64,000 bases of DNA, taken from the NCBI GenBank assembly GCA_030374805.1, contig JARGSG010000184.1, forward strand, positions 547,001 through 611,000, in the 5' to 3' direction. This DNA comes from Gracilaria gracilis (lineage: Eukaryota > Rhodophyta > Florideophyceae > Gracilariales > Gracilariaceae). The notes under the pieces were generated by a model that saw only the letters and a program-made list of their open reading frames with translations, was not told the origin of the DNA and did no database searches. Made by a program: the position numbers and the translations under genes. Positions 43,438 through 53,663 of the stretch are shown in pieces (position 1 is the first letter of the stretch; each line of letters begins with the position of its first letter).

Positions 43438-43657
43438 AACTCTGGCCCTACAGAGTTCCGCCCCCGAACTCCGTTCAAGGAGTTCGGAACGTTTTATTCT
43501 TACGCAAATGCGACTGATTGTTTATGTATCAGATCGCCCGGCATAGGTTCTAGCGCTCTTACGTAACACAATGTAAGGTGCATGTTACGTAAGGCGCTAT
43601 GAATCTTCTGCGCTCACTATCTGATTCTTTTTTGATTCCCAGGAGATCGGGTCAACA
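43438..43657 (-). repeat. Gy2 3' LTR, proximal piece
   Basis: 220 bp matching 48381-48605, ending GTCAACA at 43657. Contains hairpins AACTCTGG...CAGAGTT and CCGAACTCC...GGAGTTCGG and a TTACGTAA-N-TTACGTAA inverted pair shared with the other LTR. Confidence 0.88.
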
Positions 43658-43699
43658 GCTCCCCCATGATCAAATATGCAGAACGAATCAAATAGTTGG

Positions 43700-46600
43700 T
43701 CATATGAATTTGACCTGTCTCTTTTGACGTGCAGTGCCTTCCGATCTCAACACCTTGAGATAATCTTTGACCAAGTACGGAACATCAGACTGCAGATTTT
43801 CAAGGCTGACCGAGTCGCTCTCGTCTTCAAATCCTTTCCACCTAACCAGAAGTTCAATGTTACCTTCGTTTGTCCGAATATCTTCGAGATCGTTCACAAC
43901 TAGTAACTCGTTCTGTTGTTAAGACAAGTGATTTCTAATTTCTTCATCAATTTCGAAATCACGGTTCCGGAAGAACTTCAAACGTCTTCCGTGCACCAGT
44001 TGCCTTTGTTTGGTAGTGAGATGCTCGACGTCAAATATGTAGTTGCTCTTGCATTCCACAACACGAAATGGACCAGTCCATCGCAGTACCAACTTGCGCT
44101 TGCCCTTCTTCTGTGGAGAACCTTTGAGAACGTAGTCTACTTCAGAGAAGTTAGTCGGTTTGAATACCGTCTTGCGATTGTGTGACTCAATTGCAGCGTT
44201 CGTTTTCTTACTTGAAGAAAAAGCGACCTCTCGGTGCATGCGGTCCATTGCCGCTTTGCAGTCTTCGAACCCTTTGACCTGTTTCATGCGTGTTTCACTG
44301 ATCGATGCAGTTTGAATTTTTCCTTTTCGCTCGACCATGGCAGCAAATGGACTATCCTGCTCGAGGCATGTGAATACTTCTTGAGGACACTTGTGATTCA
44401 ACCTTTCCAATAGGGAGTTATTTAGTGCGGACTGCACAATGGGCATTATGCTTGGCCAAGACGATAGTGGGAGCTGAAACTCTGACATGAGAGATCTGGA
44501 GATCTTCGACAATTCCCTACACACCGCTTCTACTGTTCCATTACTCCACGGTGCATAGGCCAAAGTAAAGTGGTGTTGGGTGTGCAATTGGTCCTTCAGG
44601 TTGGCGATCACTGTGTTTTTGAAATGACTGCCTTGATCTGAAACCCAAGTCCTTGCAGTTCCAAATGCAGCGAACCACTGAATAAGAGTTTCGGCTGTCG
44701 TTTCTGCTGTTGCGTCTTTTGTAGGTCGTAGCCATACGTATCCAGACAAATCTTCTTTGACGACTAAGACATATTTGAAATCGTTCCTTCCTTTTCCCAT
44801 GCTGCAGTAGTCAAAGTGGATTATCTCGTTTGGCTTTCTAGCATGCATGGCGGAACCAAATGGGCGTGGAACGATGTACCCAGGCTGGTTAGCGAGACAG
44901 CAAAGGCATGAGGAGATGAAGGCATGGACGTCTTTAGGAAGTCCGTCCCAAATGAAAAATCGGTCGATGTTTGCCTTCGTTGATTCTTCCGCTCGGTGCC
45001 CTTTTGCTCCAGCGTTCGCTGCTATTAAAATTCGCATCTGGCACGCCGCTCCCTCGCCTGGGATCCAGAGGCGACCTTGGGTGTCCTGCCACACTCCATT
45101 GACCTTGAGGAGGCCTTGTGGAGGCTTATGGTGGCTTTTCTGCTGTTCGTATTCGATATGATGCCGTGTAGGCCAGTCCAGTTCTTTGCTGGCTTCAGGA
45201 ATCACCGGTGCCAATAGTATAGTCTTGCAGGCGTTATGCGATTTCATCTGGACAACATCTGGTGTCTTAACGGCCCACCGTGTTAACATGTCGGCCCAAA
45301 CATTGCGTTCGCCAGGCAGATGCTGGATGATGTACCTGAAACCACTTAGCTTCATTGCCCATCTCATCAACTTGCTTGCTGTGTGCCGTGGTACGCTAGG
45401 ATTTCTCCCATAGGGGTCATACATGTTCACTAAATTTGCGTGGTCTGTAAATATTTTCACAACTTGACCCAGTACAAGGTAGTCTAGCCTTGTCATGGCT
45501 TCCACAATTGCAAAGCCTTCTTTCTCTGGGGTGCTCCAGTGCTCTGCAGAGTCTCTGAATGCGCCTGAGAGAAATGCTAGTGGCTCAAGCTTCTGTAGAT
45601 CAAGGTCTAGTTTCCTTTGTTCGTCCGGAATTTGGGTCAGAATAGCTGCCCAATGAGTTTCGGAAGCATCTGTGAACAGGCAAACTGAATGATTTTTCTT
45701 TGGATGCGCCAACTTCGTTGCAAAGACGAGATGACGTTTATATCCGCCAACGCAAGTTGATGCGTAGCATTCCACTTCTCTGATAGGTGTATCTTCCTTA
45801 CCACGATCTTCTTACGTGATCCTGCGGTTGCGTAAAATTCCTCCATGAGATTGTGTAGTTGCTGTATTCTCCGGGCATAGTCCGGAATGGATGTGCGCAT
45901 CCAATTGGTTGCACAAAGCAGTTGTTGGAGTTCGCTGGCAGTGTTTGGTGTTTTTCATATTCACCAGGGCTTCAAAGCATTGCGGGTCATACTGCACTCC
46001 GTCTTTGGATATGATCCTGCCGCAGAATTTCACGCTGGTTTGATAGAGGTTACTTTTCTTCGAATTGAACTTGAAGCCGGAACGTTTGCAAACGCTGAAA
46101 AAATCCTTGATCATCCTCAGCAACTGGTCCTCATTCTTAGCGTGCAGTAGAAAATCGTCGATCCGCTGGCTTAGGTTTGGTGTGGCATCTGCGAAAATTG
46201 CCTGCGTACACGCCTGAGAATGATTGCCAGAGTCTGTGCCTCCTTGCAACATTCGTCGGGGTGAGTAAATCCCTATGAGGGTTTGAATTGACATGAGCTC
46301 TTGAGACTCAGGTGACAAAGCGAATTGCCAGTATCCGTGGCAGAAATCAATATTGGCGAATACAGCAAAACCGCTACATTCCTGTAGCTTTGATTCCAAG
46401 TGCGGCATTGCAGACTGCAATGGCACAGTCTTGGAGTTGACTGATCGCAAATCGACGGTGAATCTGGGTTTATCTGATCCCGGTTTGGGCACTGCCAACG
46501 CTGGACTTGCCCATTTTGCTGTAGGGTTTCGATATACGGCGCCAATCTTCTCCAGTTGCGTTATGCTGTGGCTGATAAAGACTTGTTGGTTTTCCACGTA

Positions 46601-48133
46601 TCGTCGCTGTGGGAACCGGCTTGGCTTTGCCTCTGGGCGAAGTTGAATTTGCACGGGTGGAACGTTTGCAGGTGGATCCATTCCGAGTTTAATACGGAGT
46701 ATTGAACTATACTCCTGCAGTATGTCCTTCAGTTTTTCCACTCCGGTATCTGTCATGCCGTTCTCTGCAGCATTGGCGGTCAATGCACTGAGTACTGCAT
46801 CGATATCATGTAGTACATCTATTCCGAAACCAGCCGTGAGATGTTCCGGGGGTTCGATTGGGTCGTCCTCTGTGTCTTGGTACGACAAATTGCGATATAA
46901 TTCGCTGTAGCCTTTGGCACTCACGCGGTTGATAGACTTGCCGTTGATTTCAGGGCCGACTTTCTCCAGGTGGTCGTCGAGGTCAAAACCAATTGATTTC
47001 AGCAGCGGTCTGCCGAGAATTACTTCATTTATCGCTTGGTCGGTGACAAGAAACTCAATTCCGTGCAGGAGAATCGGAATTTTGGTTCTTGGTAGGGTGA
47101 TGACAATAGACATTGTGGTCTTCTGCCTCGCCGTGAATACGATCGAATTTGTTTTCGTACTCTTCACTGCCGTTTCCAGTTTGATAACATCGGGGAGGTC
47201 TATGACATTTAATGTGTATTTGTCATTGATCCTTTCAACAACATCCTTGGAGATGGCACTGAAGTCCGACCCATAATCTTTGATTGCTACTGCTGCAGTA
47301 CATTCTTCCAGCAGGACATCATACCGCTCGTCACTACGCTTCGAACTTCTGCAAGCCAATGTCTTGACGCTCTTTCGCCTTTTCTTTTCGGCATAGAACT
47401 CATCAAGCAGGATCTTGCGTTCCTCTGCTGTAGTGACTTCACAATCGCTGATTCGATGCAACTGTTTACATTTCTTATTGTTCAGGCAGGGTTTGTTCCA
47501 GACCTGAGAGCTCCGGGATGGTTTACGATCTGTTCGTGATTCCGGGCCTGTTCTGAGACGTTTCACATTATTTTTCTCCGTCTGACGTGCATCAGCACTT
47601 GCGGGCCTTTTTGCGTCACGATTTTTTCGACGTTTCAACTGAGCTCTAGCAGTTTCGCCGTTGTGCAGCTCAACAGCGAGGGCACTAGCCCTTTTCATGA
47701 AATGTGATATGCTGGACTTCTCTACGGCGGTCCAGTACGTTTTTTCGTTCAGTAGTCGAATACGCAGCTCCGCAGGTTCGACGCGGTTGATAAGCTTCGG
47801 CACAATTGTCTTACATATCTCGGGGTCTTTAACGACTTCCGAAGCATTATTGCGATCCAAGTTCATGACAATGTTAACGACATACTCACGTGCGGCTCCG
47901 CCAGGATCCTGGGGGCAAAGTTTGTACTTCACAGCATCCAATGAGGCTTGGATCCGCTCTGCAATGTCCTTTGGAGCAAACTTCAGTGACGCTTCGAACC
48001 ATTTCTGTACCACCTCGTCGGTGGCCTCCTTAACAGTGCTTGCGTTTGCAATTTCTCCAAGAATACACAGACTGTGCTGCATTTCTGGTTTGATACACTG
48101 ACGGATTGGCGCGCTGAATCTGCTCGCTTTCAT
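43700..48133 (-). pseudogene. Gy2 gag-pol (Ty3/gypsy with chromodomain), broken
   Basis: Gag starts at ATG 48133. The first frame (to 45812) has gag, a CLNNKKCKQLHRISDC knuckle-like motif, a protease motif DYGSD followed by LGRPLL, and RT with FTVDLR, FCHGYWQF and the catalytic IDD. Frameshifts near 45940 and 45780 lead into the third frame (45775-43919): RNase H (FTDAS), an HHCC-type zinc region, and integrase core (D in HFDYC, D in VSDQGSHF, E in NGTVEAV). A TAA at 43919-43921 then cuts off the chromodomain (LLVRWKGF, 43897-43700), which remains open in the same frame. Unlike Gy1 it keeps a recognisable D-x-G protease motif. Dead as a gene. Confidence 0.9.
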
Positions 48134-48317
48134 CCTTTGTTCTGTTCAAATCGGTAATTTACTCTTTGTAAGCCGCGTACTCGACTTCAAACTTGATCAT
48201 ATTTGGTTGGGTAGGACTTTCCAGTCTCGGAGCATTTACTGTAGACACCACTCCATAGTTCGACATCGCGCAAGTGCGAACGGTAGACAATATGCTATTT
48301 CGAAAAGCAAAGCGCTT

Positions 48318-48605
48318 TGTTGACTCGTCTAGATTCGCGTAGCGCAATGTTCGCGAAGAACAGAGAATGGGAACTCAAAGAACTCTGGCCCTCCAGAGTT
48401 CCGCCCCCGAACTCCGTTCAAGAAGTTCGGAACGTTTTATTCTTACGCAAATGCGACTGATTGTTTAGGTATCAGATCGCCCGGCACAGGTCTTAGTGCT
48501 CTTACGTAACACAATGTAAGGTGCATGTTACATAAGGCGCTAAGAATCTCCTGCGCTCACTATCTGATTCTTTTTTGATTCCTAGCACAGGAAATATGGT
48601 CAACA
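48318..48605 (-). repeat. Gy2 5' LTR (288 bp, intact)
   Basis: TGTTGAC...GTCAACA termini. It provides the uninterrupted reference for the split 3' LTR. Confidence 0.9.
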
Positions 48606-48610
48606 CGCTG

Positions 48611-48834
48611 TCACCTTTCGGGCGAGTTGAAGCGACAAAATTGATCCCTCTCGTCTGGCTTCTCTCTTCTCAGAGGGTCCAGGCAGGCTCTCGTTTATTA
48701 AGGCCTCTCCGTCTCTGTCCAGCGCAGCACACCGATCTCTCCGTCGCCCGAGCTGCCCGCGAGCGGTGGCAGCAGCGCGACTAACGAGAGAAGCGCTTGC
48801 GCTGGACACGTGCGGGACGATGGCACGAAGCACA
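48611..48834 (-). repeat. Copia2 3' LTR, proximal piece
   Basis: 224 bp matching 59010-59233; follows the second CGCTG of the Gy2 insertion and is bordered by the purine tract at 48835-48846. Confidence 0.88.
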
Positions 48835-48846
48835 CTCCCCCCACAC

Positions 48847-49619
48847 GCTCCAGACGGTACGCCTTCGTCGCAGTGTACCAAGGAGCGAGAGAGACGAACC
48901 GTCGGAGAGCAATAGTGTCGTGCTGTAGAAATTAGAACGCCAAACCAGGGGAGAATGAAACGCGACCTAACGCTGGGGCTTCCACGACGGTAGTAAGCGA
49001 GTAAACCGCTCTTCGCATCATGCCCAAGAAAACGGAACCAGGAGCAAACGTAGAACTAAAAGTTGTGTGCCAAACAAGGCGACGAGTGGGGAAGATATCG
49101 GTTATTTCCACAGACAGCGCAAACGAATCGGAATCACTGAAACGGTCAGCTAGAACAGACGGCACGGCGCGTTGAGGCCGGTAGTCAAAACAGCACCAAA
49201 ACCCCCAGCGGTAGTACAAAACCGCAGCGACCGGCGGCGATCGACGATTTCGAACTGTGGGCGGTGTCTTCAATGCAGACCCCCAGCAGTGAAAAGCAGG
49301 TTGCGGCACAGCCGTTTCCTAACTTCCCCACGCGATAACGTTAAACGCGTCTGGGGGTCGTTCGTGGTTATTTCACCAAACATCATTCATGGACAACCTT
49401 TCTAAAGTGCCGAGGGGGGACAGTACCCGACCGCTAAATGTGGGACCCAGCGCGACCTTGTCGCCGGGGTGTAGTGTCAGGGCACCCTCGGCCGCTATGC
49501 AGGAACAAGGAAACCGCCTGGTAACCGCGGCAAGCGAAGGTCCATAACGTGAACATCCAACGATAATAAGGCGGCAAGAACGAAGAAGCATGGATATAAG
49601 AAGTGTGTAAAGGAGGTGT
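48847..49619. other. Copia2 3' internal region upstream of its antisense gene
   Basis: Equivalent to 36994-37393 in copia1 but longer. A minus-strand frame at 48932-49309 has no counterpart in copia1 and is not called. Confidence 0.45.
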
Positions 49620-50917
49620 TTGGTGCGCCTTGCCAAGAAGACGGGATCCGATGGAAGTGTGAGTGGAAAAGGACAGCAATCACCGTCACAGTACACGGCC
49701 ATCAAACAGGCCGCAGATCTTTGCCAGGAGAAGGCTCATAGATATCCAACGCGGCGGCGACGGACGCGGTTTTTCATCGTTCAAAAGAGCCATGTGCCAC
49801 GCAGCGATTCAGGCACAGATATCTTTGGCGACCATACGCAGGGGGAAAGACCACAATGGACTTTCGAAAATGTTGTCGGTATCATGCGCGTCACAAAGGA
49901 TAGTAGTGAAGTGTATTGCGTAGAACACCAATCAGCTGGGCAGCGGGAGTTCTCGGCAGAAGAATGCTTGAGGTTGATCGGTAGAGTATTATAAAACTGG
50001 TGCCAGAGAAGGCCCGGAATTGAGCTCACAGACCATGTGGCGAGAGGATATGGTCTGTACGAAAAAGGAGAGGGTGGAACTGTGCGGCCGGTCGACGACT
50101 TAATGTTTGTGGATAAGGATTGTCTACTGCCCGGCCACAAGGGAGTTCGACAGTATACCTCGCCGGCGTATTACGCGCGAAATCATGACGAGCCCCATTG
50201 AGGCTGGAGCAGAGTGGCTCTCAATAGCATCACCGGTCCGGGTTGGGCAGCCGCCCTGATGCACCAAAATACTGGCAAGGGCGATTATACTGCGATGTGC
50301 CCCGGGTGGGTAACCGGATTTCGTTGATTCCACGAGACACAGTCTCCGCAATCGACGCCTTAGACCGGTATTGTCTTACCCATCCCAGAAAACCGGTTCG
50401 AATATCATGTACTGGGAGCCGACCACATTATCCAGAAACAAAGAGACACAGGTTACCAGCCCAGCACATGCTGGTGTGCAATACAGATCGATTCTGCGTT
50501 CAAGCATCAGTAATCAATGCCACAGAACGTATCACCGGGAAGCGATATACCAAACATACGCTCCTGTCCGCAGAAGTGCCAGGATTGACGAACTTGACCG
50601 ACGCAAGCGGGTGGTTGCAGTGCAAAGCTGGGGCGCTGAAATTGAATTACGTTAAGCTCACCGGGAAACACAGGAACTCTCTGAAATGGATCGCTAAGCA
50701 AACTGAGAGAGTTTATATACTGAGGTTACGTGCAGGGAACCTCGACCATGTGATATGCGTGGATGCCTTCAAATCCCAAGTACTTGACTCTGTTGAGCCA
50801 TGCCCCATGGTTCTTTCTCACGACTCAATTCTGAGTTGTTTCGGTGGAGCATCTGAAGATCTTAGGTTGATGGAACTTCGAAGACTCGTTTGGTACAGGA
50901 AGACGAAAACGTCTTAA
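49620..50917 (+). pseudogene. Antisense accessory gene of copia2 (paralog of 37394-38743), decayed
   Basis: Same position and orientation as in copia1: antisense, after RNase H and before the 3' LTR. Similarity is clear from about 49800 (VYCVEHQ) through YGLYEKGEG, YYARNHDEPH-GW, IDALDRYC and VRISCTGSR to the end. Breaks: TAA at 49992-49994, TGA near 50200 where copia1 has TGG, and a frameshift near 50320. The last frame keeps the three key residues: Cys in RFCVQASVINA, His in DHVICVDA, Asp in VLDSVE. Its TAA stop overlaps the reconstructed end of RNase H, now separated by the Harbinger insertion. The basic tail of the copia1 protein is absent or very short here. Confidence 0.82.
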
Positions 50918-51061
50918 TAGCCGGTTTTGAATAAGAGATTTTTCTCTTAGCGCTTAACCCTTGATTCCAAGCAGTTCGTAGATTTCAAAACAAGCGGCAT
51001 TTGTTATTGTATGTACACGTGCGCCGAATGACGATGAACAGTTGTCGCGAGAGCGAACCGC

Positions 51062-52297
51062 ATGGAAGGAAGGGATATTCTCCTTCCCTTGCTCCTCTTG
51101 GAGCAAATGTCTCAAACAGCTGCCCACACGGAAATGCTCATTAACCAAGGATTGTCGCTAACACCACAGATGGATACTTCGATGCAGGGGCTTATCGACG
51201 ATGAAGAAATGGTCAGACCAGGCCGCGGCCATCCTGTTTCTGGTTCGAAACCTAGATACGCAATGCGCCTTTCTGCTAAAGTATACCACGACATACGCTT
51301 TGATGACCCAGACATAAAGTTGTTCGAGAAAACGACGCATATGTCTAGAGAGGACTTCGACCATCTGCACGACTTAGTCCAACAACGCCTGGAACGCCCC
51401 ATAGACGTTCGCAATCAGTTTGAAGAACAGCAAAGAACTGCATGCAAAAGGCGTTTAGACACAAAAGAAATGCTGTTCTTTTTTCTTGATATGCTTGGAG
51501 GACCAAACGAAGGTAAGTTGGGCGTGGAGAGAGCTGCTCATCGTTACGGAATATCAACGGGGACCGTACCCAACTACTTCAGACACGTTCTGTACGCTTT
51601 GTTTATTACTTTAGATTCGATAGAACCAAAGCTTATCAAGTGGCCTGATGAAGCCGAAAGATCAGAGGCGGAGGGCTTAGTGATCCGGTTTCCGAGATGT
51701 GTGTTCTTTGTTGATGGGAACAAAAACAAACGTTGGAGACCAAAAAATAATTCGGAGCAGGAACGTGCGTATGACGGTTACAAGAAAGCGCATACATGGG
51801 CCATACTTGCTTTCTGTGATTTGTTTGGACGGTTTATCCGTCTGGAGATATCTGAAAAAGGTGCGGAAAGCGACCGCAATCTTTACACGAGCTCGGACAA
51901 GTTTCGTGACCCCACATCCTATCTAACTCCAGGGCAGCACGGGAGGGCTGACATGGGCTTTGCTGGAAGCGGGGCGCTCGTTGTTCCGTATAAAAGAAAT
52001 GAGTGCACTACATGGATGTATCGTTCTGTTTACAATATGCGAATCAGGAAGCAACGTATGGTCAACGAGTGGGGTATCGGCTACATCAACAACCGCTTTA
52101 GATTGTTTCTAGGACGTTGGCCGTTTGAGAAAGCTTTATTGCCGATTGCTTATCACACAGCGGCGATGCTCTGTAACTGGCAGATGCAGCGACGTGGTTA
52201 TCCTCTACAACCGCGCTCTAGATATGAGGCAAAACTGGCGGCTTTGGCTGCTCAAGAACACGAAGACGATGACTTAGAGCGAAGGTGCGACACCTAA
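51062..52297 (+). CDS. PIF/Harbinger-type transposase (DDE_Tnp_4-like, 411 aa)
   Basis: Intact frame from ATG 51062. N-terminal half: a helical region with a helix-turn-helix-like AAHRYGISTGTVPNYF (about 160-175). Catalytic core: D218 in FFVDGNK, D297 in GRADMGF, E336 in VNEWGIGYINNRF, with 38 residues between the last two. The YDGYKKAHTW segment after the first D is typical of Harbinger transposases (YDGHKR-type). It would cut and paste the element with its terminal repeats. The frame is unbroken, so it may be recently active, in contrast to its copia2 host gene. Acidic C-terminal tail. Confidence 0.85.
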   Translation: MEGRDILLPLLLLEQMSQTAAHTEMLINQGLSLTPQMDTSMQGLIDDEEMVRPGRGHPVSGSKPRYAMRLSAKVYHDIRFDDPDIKLFEKTTHMSREDFDHLHDLVQQRLERPIDVRNQFEEQQRTACKRRLDTKEMLFFFLDMLGGPNEGKLGVERAAHRYGISTGTVPNYFRHVLYALFITLDSIEPKLIKWPDEAERSEAEGLVIRFPRCVFFVDGNKNKRWRPKNNSEQERAYDGYKKAHTWAILAFCDLFGRFIRLEISEKGAESDRNLYTSSDKFRDPTSYLTPGQHGRADMGFAGSGALVVPYKRNECTTWMYRSVYNMRIRKQRMVNEWGIGYINNRFRLFLGRWPFEKALLPIAYHTAAMLCNWQMQRRGYPLQPRSRYEAKLAALAAQEHEDDDLERRCDT

Positions 52298-52414
52298 GCA
52301 GCATGATTCTTTACTATGTGGCGTTGCGGTGCGCGTAGCGGGCGAGCGGAGCTGCGGACTTTGCGCTCGCCGCTACGCGCGCCGCGACAAGAAACAAAAA
52401 AAGGCAACATAAGT

Positions 52415-53440
52415 CTACTCTGAAGCTTGCGGCGACCGGTCGACCTCATCCTCATTGCCAGCTTGATGTTCTGTGGGCTGTTCTTGATGGTCCTCCGTAT
52501 TATTGGCCAGAGCCGAGGCGTGGCCTTCGCAAGCGTCGAGCAGATCTGGGTCAATTCCAAGCGGCTCGGATGGCAGACATGGTGGAAGAGGGGTAACCGG
52601 TTCGCACACTTGTAGGTTGTTACTACGCGCAAAGAGCCCGAAGAGAATGCCAAACTGTTCACTCTTTCGGCGTTGCAATGCGGCGCTCGCAGTGGCGGCG
52701 TTAGCAATGCGCGTTTGCGCACGTAAGCTCTGAAGCTCAGCAGTTGTCCTGCGGCGTTCTTTGCGTTCTCGCTCCTCCTGACGAGAACGTTTGTTGTTCT
52801 CAAAGGTTTCCTTCCGCTCGCAATTCCGTTTTTCCTTCTCCGCCTTCGACTCCCGGTTTCGAGCAAGCACCCGCTCGGCGCCATCCACCGTGGTGTGTGT
52901 CTTCTTAGAGGCCAAGTGTTTGTAGTCGAGAATAGCTTGGTCTAAAACGTGTTGAGCATCGTTTTCTCTACCTCGTGCTGCAGCGACAGGTCCGTCCTCT
53001 TCTGCATTTCCTTGTATTGAAGCAATGATCACTTTCTTAGCCATATCCACGACAGAATTAGCTATGTGTCGCACGTTCTCCGGTGTTATGCGCTCCATAT
53101 AAGCGCGACGCCAGCTCATGTTATATGTGTTTTGCTGATGGACTAACACGGCGTCCGGAACATAGCGGCTACATGCACTTAACGGCACTGTGGCGCAAGT
53201 CTGATCAAGAGTCTTTTGCTTTTGGACGGGGGCTTGATTCGCAATCAAAGTTCGCAGTACCCACTCCTTCTCGATTTTGTTCATGACGAACCTTTGAGGG
53301 GAGCGTTGCGGTGGGGAGCTGGTACGGCATTGTGGGAGGGAAGCCTCATGCTGTACGACGGGCGTCGGGAGGGGTTCTGGCGCAGTGAGTAGAGGGTCTG
53401 GCGTGGCTGAAGACGAACGAGGTTCGATGGGAGGAGCCAT
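52415..53440 (-). CDS. Second Harbinger ORF, charged helical protein (341 aa)
   Basis: The first ATG is at 53440 (the frame is open a little further). N-terminus Pro/Ser rich; middle with WRRAYMERITPENVRHIANSV and a possible compact helical domain; then a long Lys/Glu/Arg helix (about residues 190-260) and an acidic end. Convergent with the transposase, within the same terminal repeats. PIF/Harbinger elements usually encode a Myb/SANT-like DNA-binding partner beside the transposase. This protein sits in that place, but I cannot see the Trp pattern of a Myb domain, so partner is an inference from position. Confidence 0.6.
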   Translation of the reverse strand: MAPPIEPRSSSATPDPLLTAPEPLPTPVVQHEASLPQCRTSSPPQRSPQRFVMNKIEKEWVLRTLIANQAPVQKQKTLDQTCATVPLSACSRYVPDAVLVHQQNTYNMSWRRAYMERITPENVRHIANSVVDMAKKVIIASIQGNAEEDGPVAAARGRENDAQHVLDQAILDYKHLASKKTHTTVDGAERVLARNRESKAEKEKRNCERKETFENNKRSRQEERERKERRRTTAELQSLRAQTRIANAATASAALQRRKSEQFGILFGLFARSNNLQVCEPVTPLPPCLPSEPLGIDPDLLDACEGHASALANNTEDHQEQPTEHQAGNEDEVDRSPQASE

Positions 53441-53663
53441 TGTAGTTCGGAGATCGTTGAGGTGGAGCTGATCTGGGCTGCGATCGGCATTGAGGTTCAA
53501 GCTAAGCTTTTTGGTTGGTGAGTGCGGCGCGCTTTCTTAGTTTCGCTCCTGTTTTGAAATAACCCGTATTTCTCCCAATCTAGGCTATGTTAATTAAACG
53601 TCTTTCGTCTCTGAAGAGCATCTTATTTTGAAAAGAGACGAGTTTTTTCTTATTTAAAAACAG

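Larger units (their letters stand above)
36622..48605 (-). mobile_element. Ty3/gypsy element Gy2, inserted in the copia2 3' LTR
   Basis: Bounded by TGTTGAC (36622) and GTCAACA (48605) and flanked by CGCTG on both sides (36617-36621, 48606-48610). Right (5') LTR 48318-48605 (288 bp); left (3') LTR split by copia1 into 36622-36684 and 43438-43657. A purine tract (GGGGGAG) precedes the 3' LTR near 43660. Without copia1 the element is about 5.2 kb. It encodes gag-pol with a chromodomain on the minus strand. Confidence 0.9.

Noticed and set aside
51238..51250. GGTTCGAAACC, resembling a tRNA B box.
   Set aside because: It lies in the Harbinger transposase reading frame, with no A box or cloverleaf around it.
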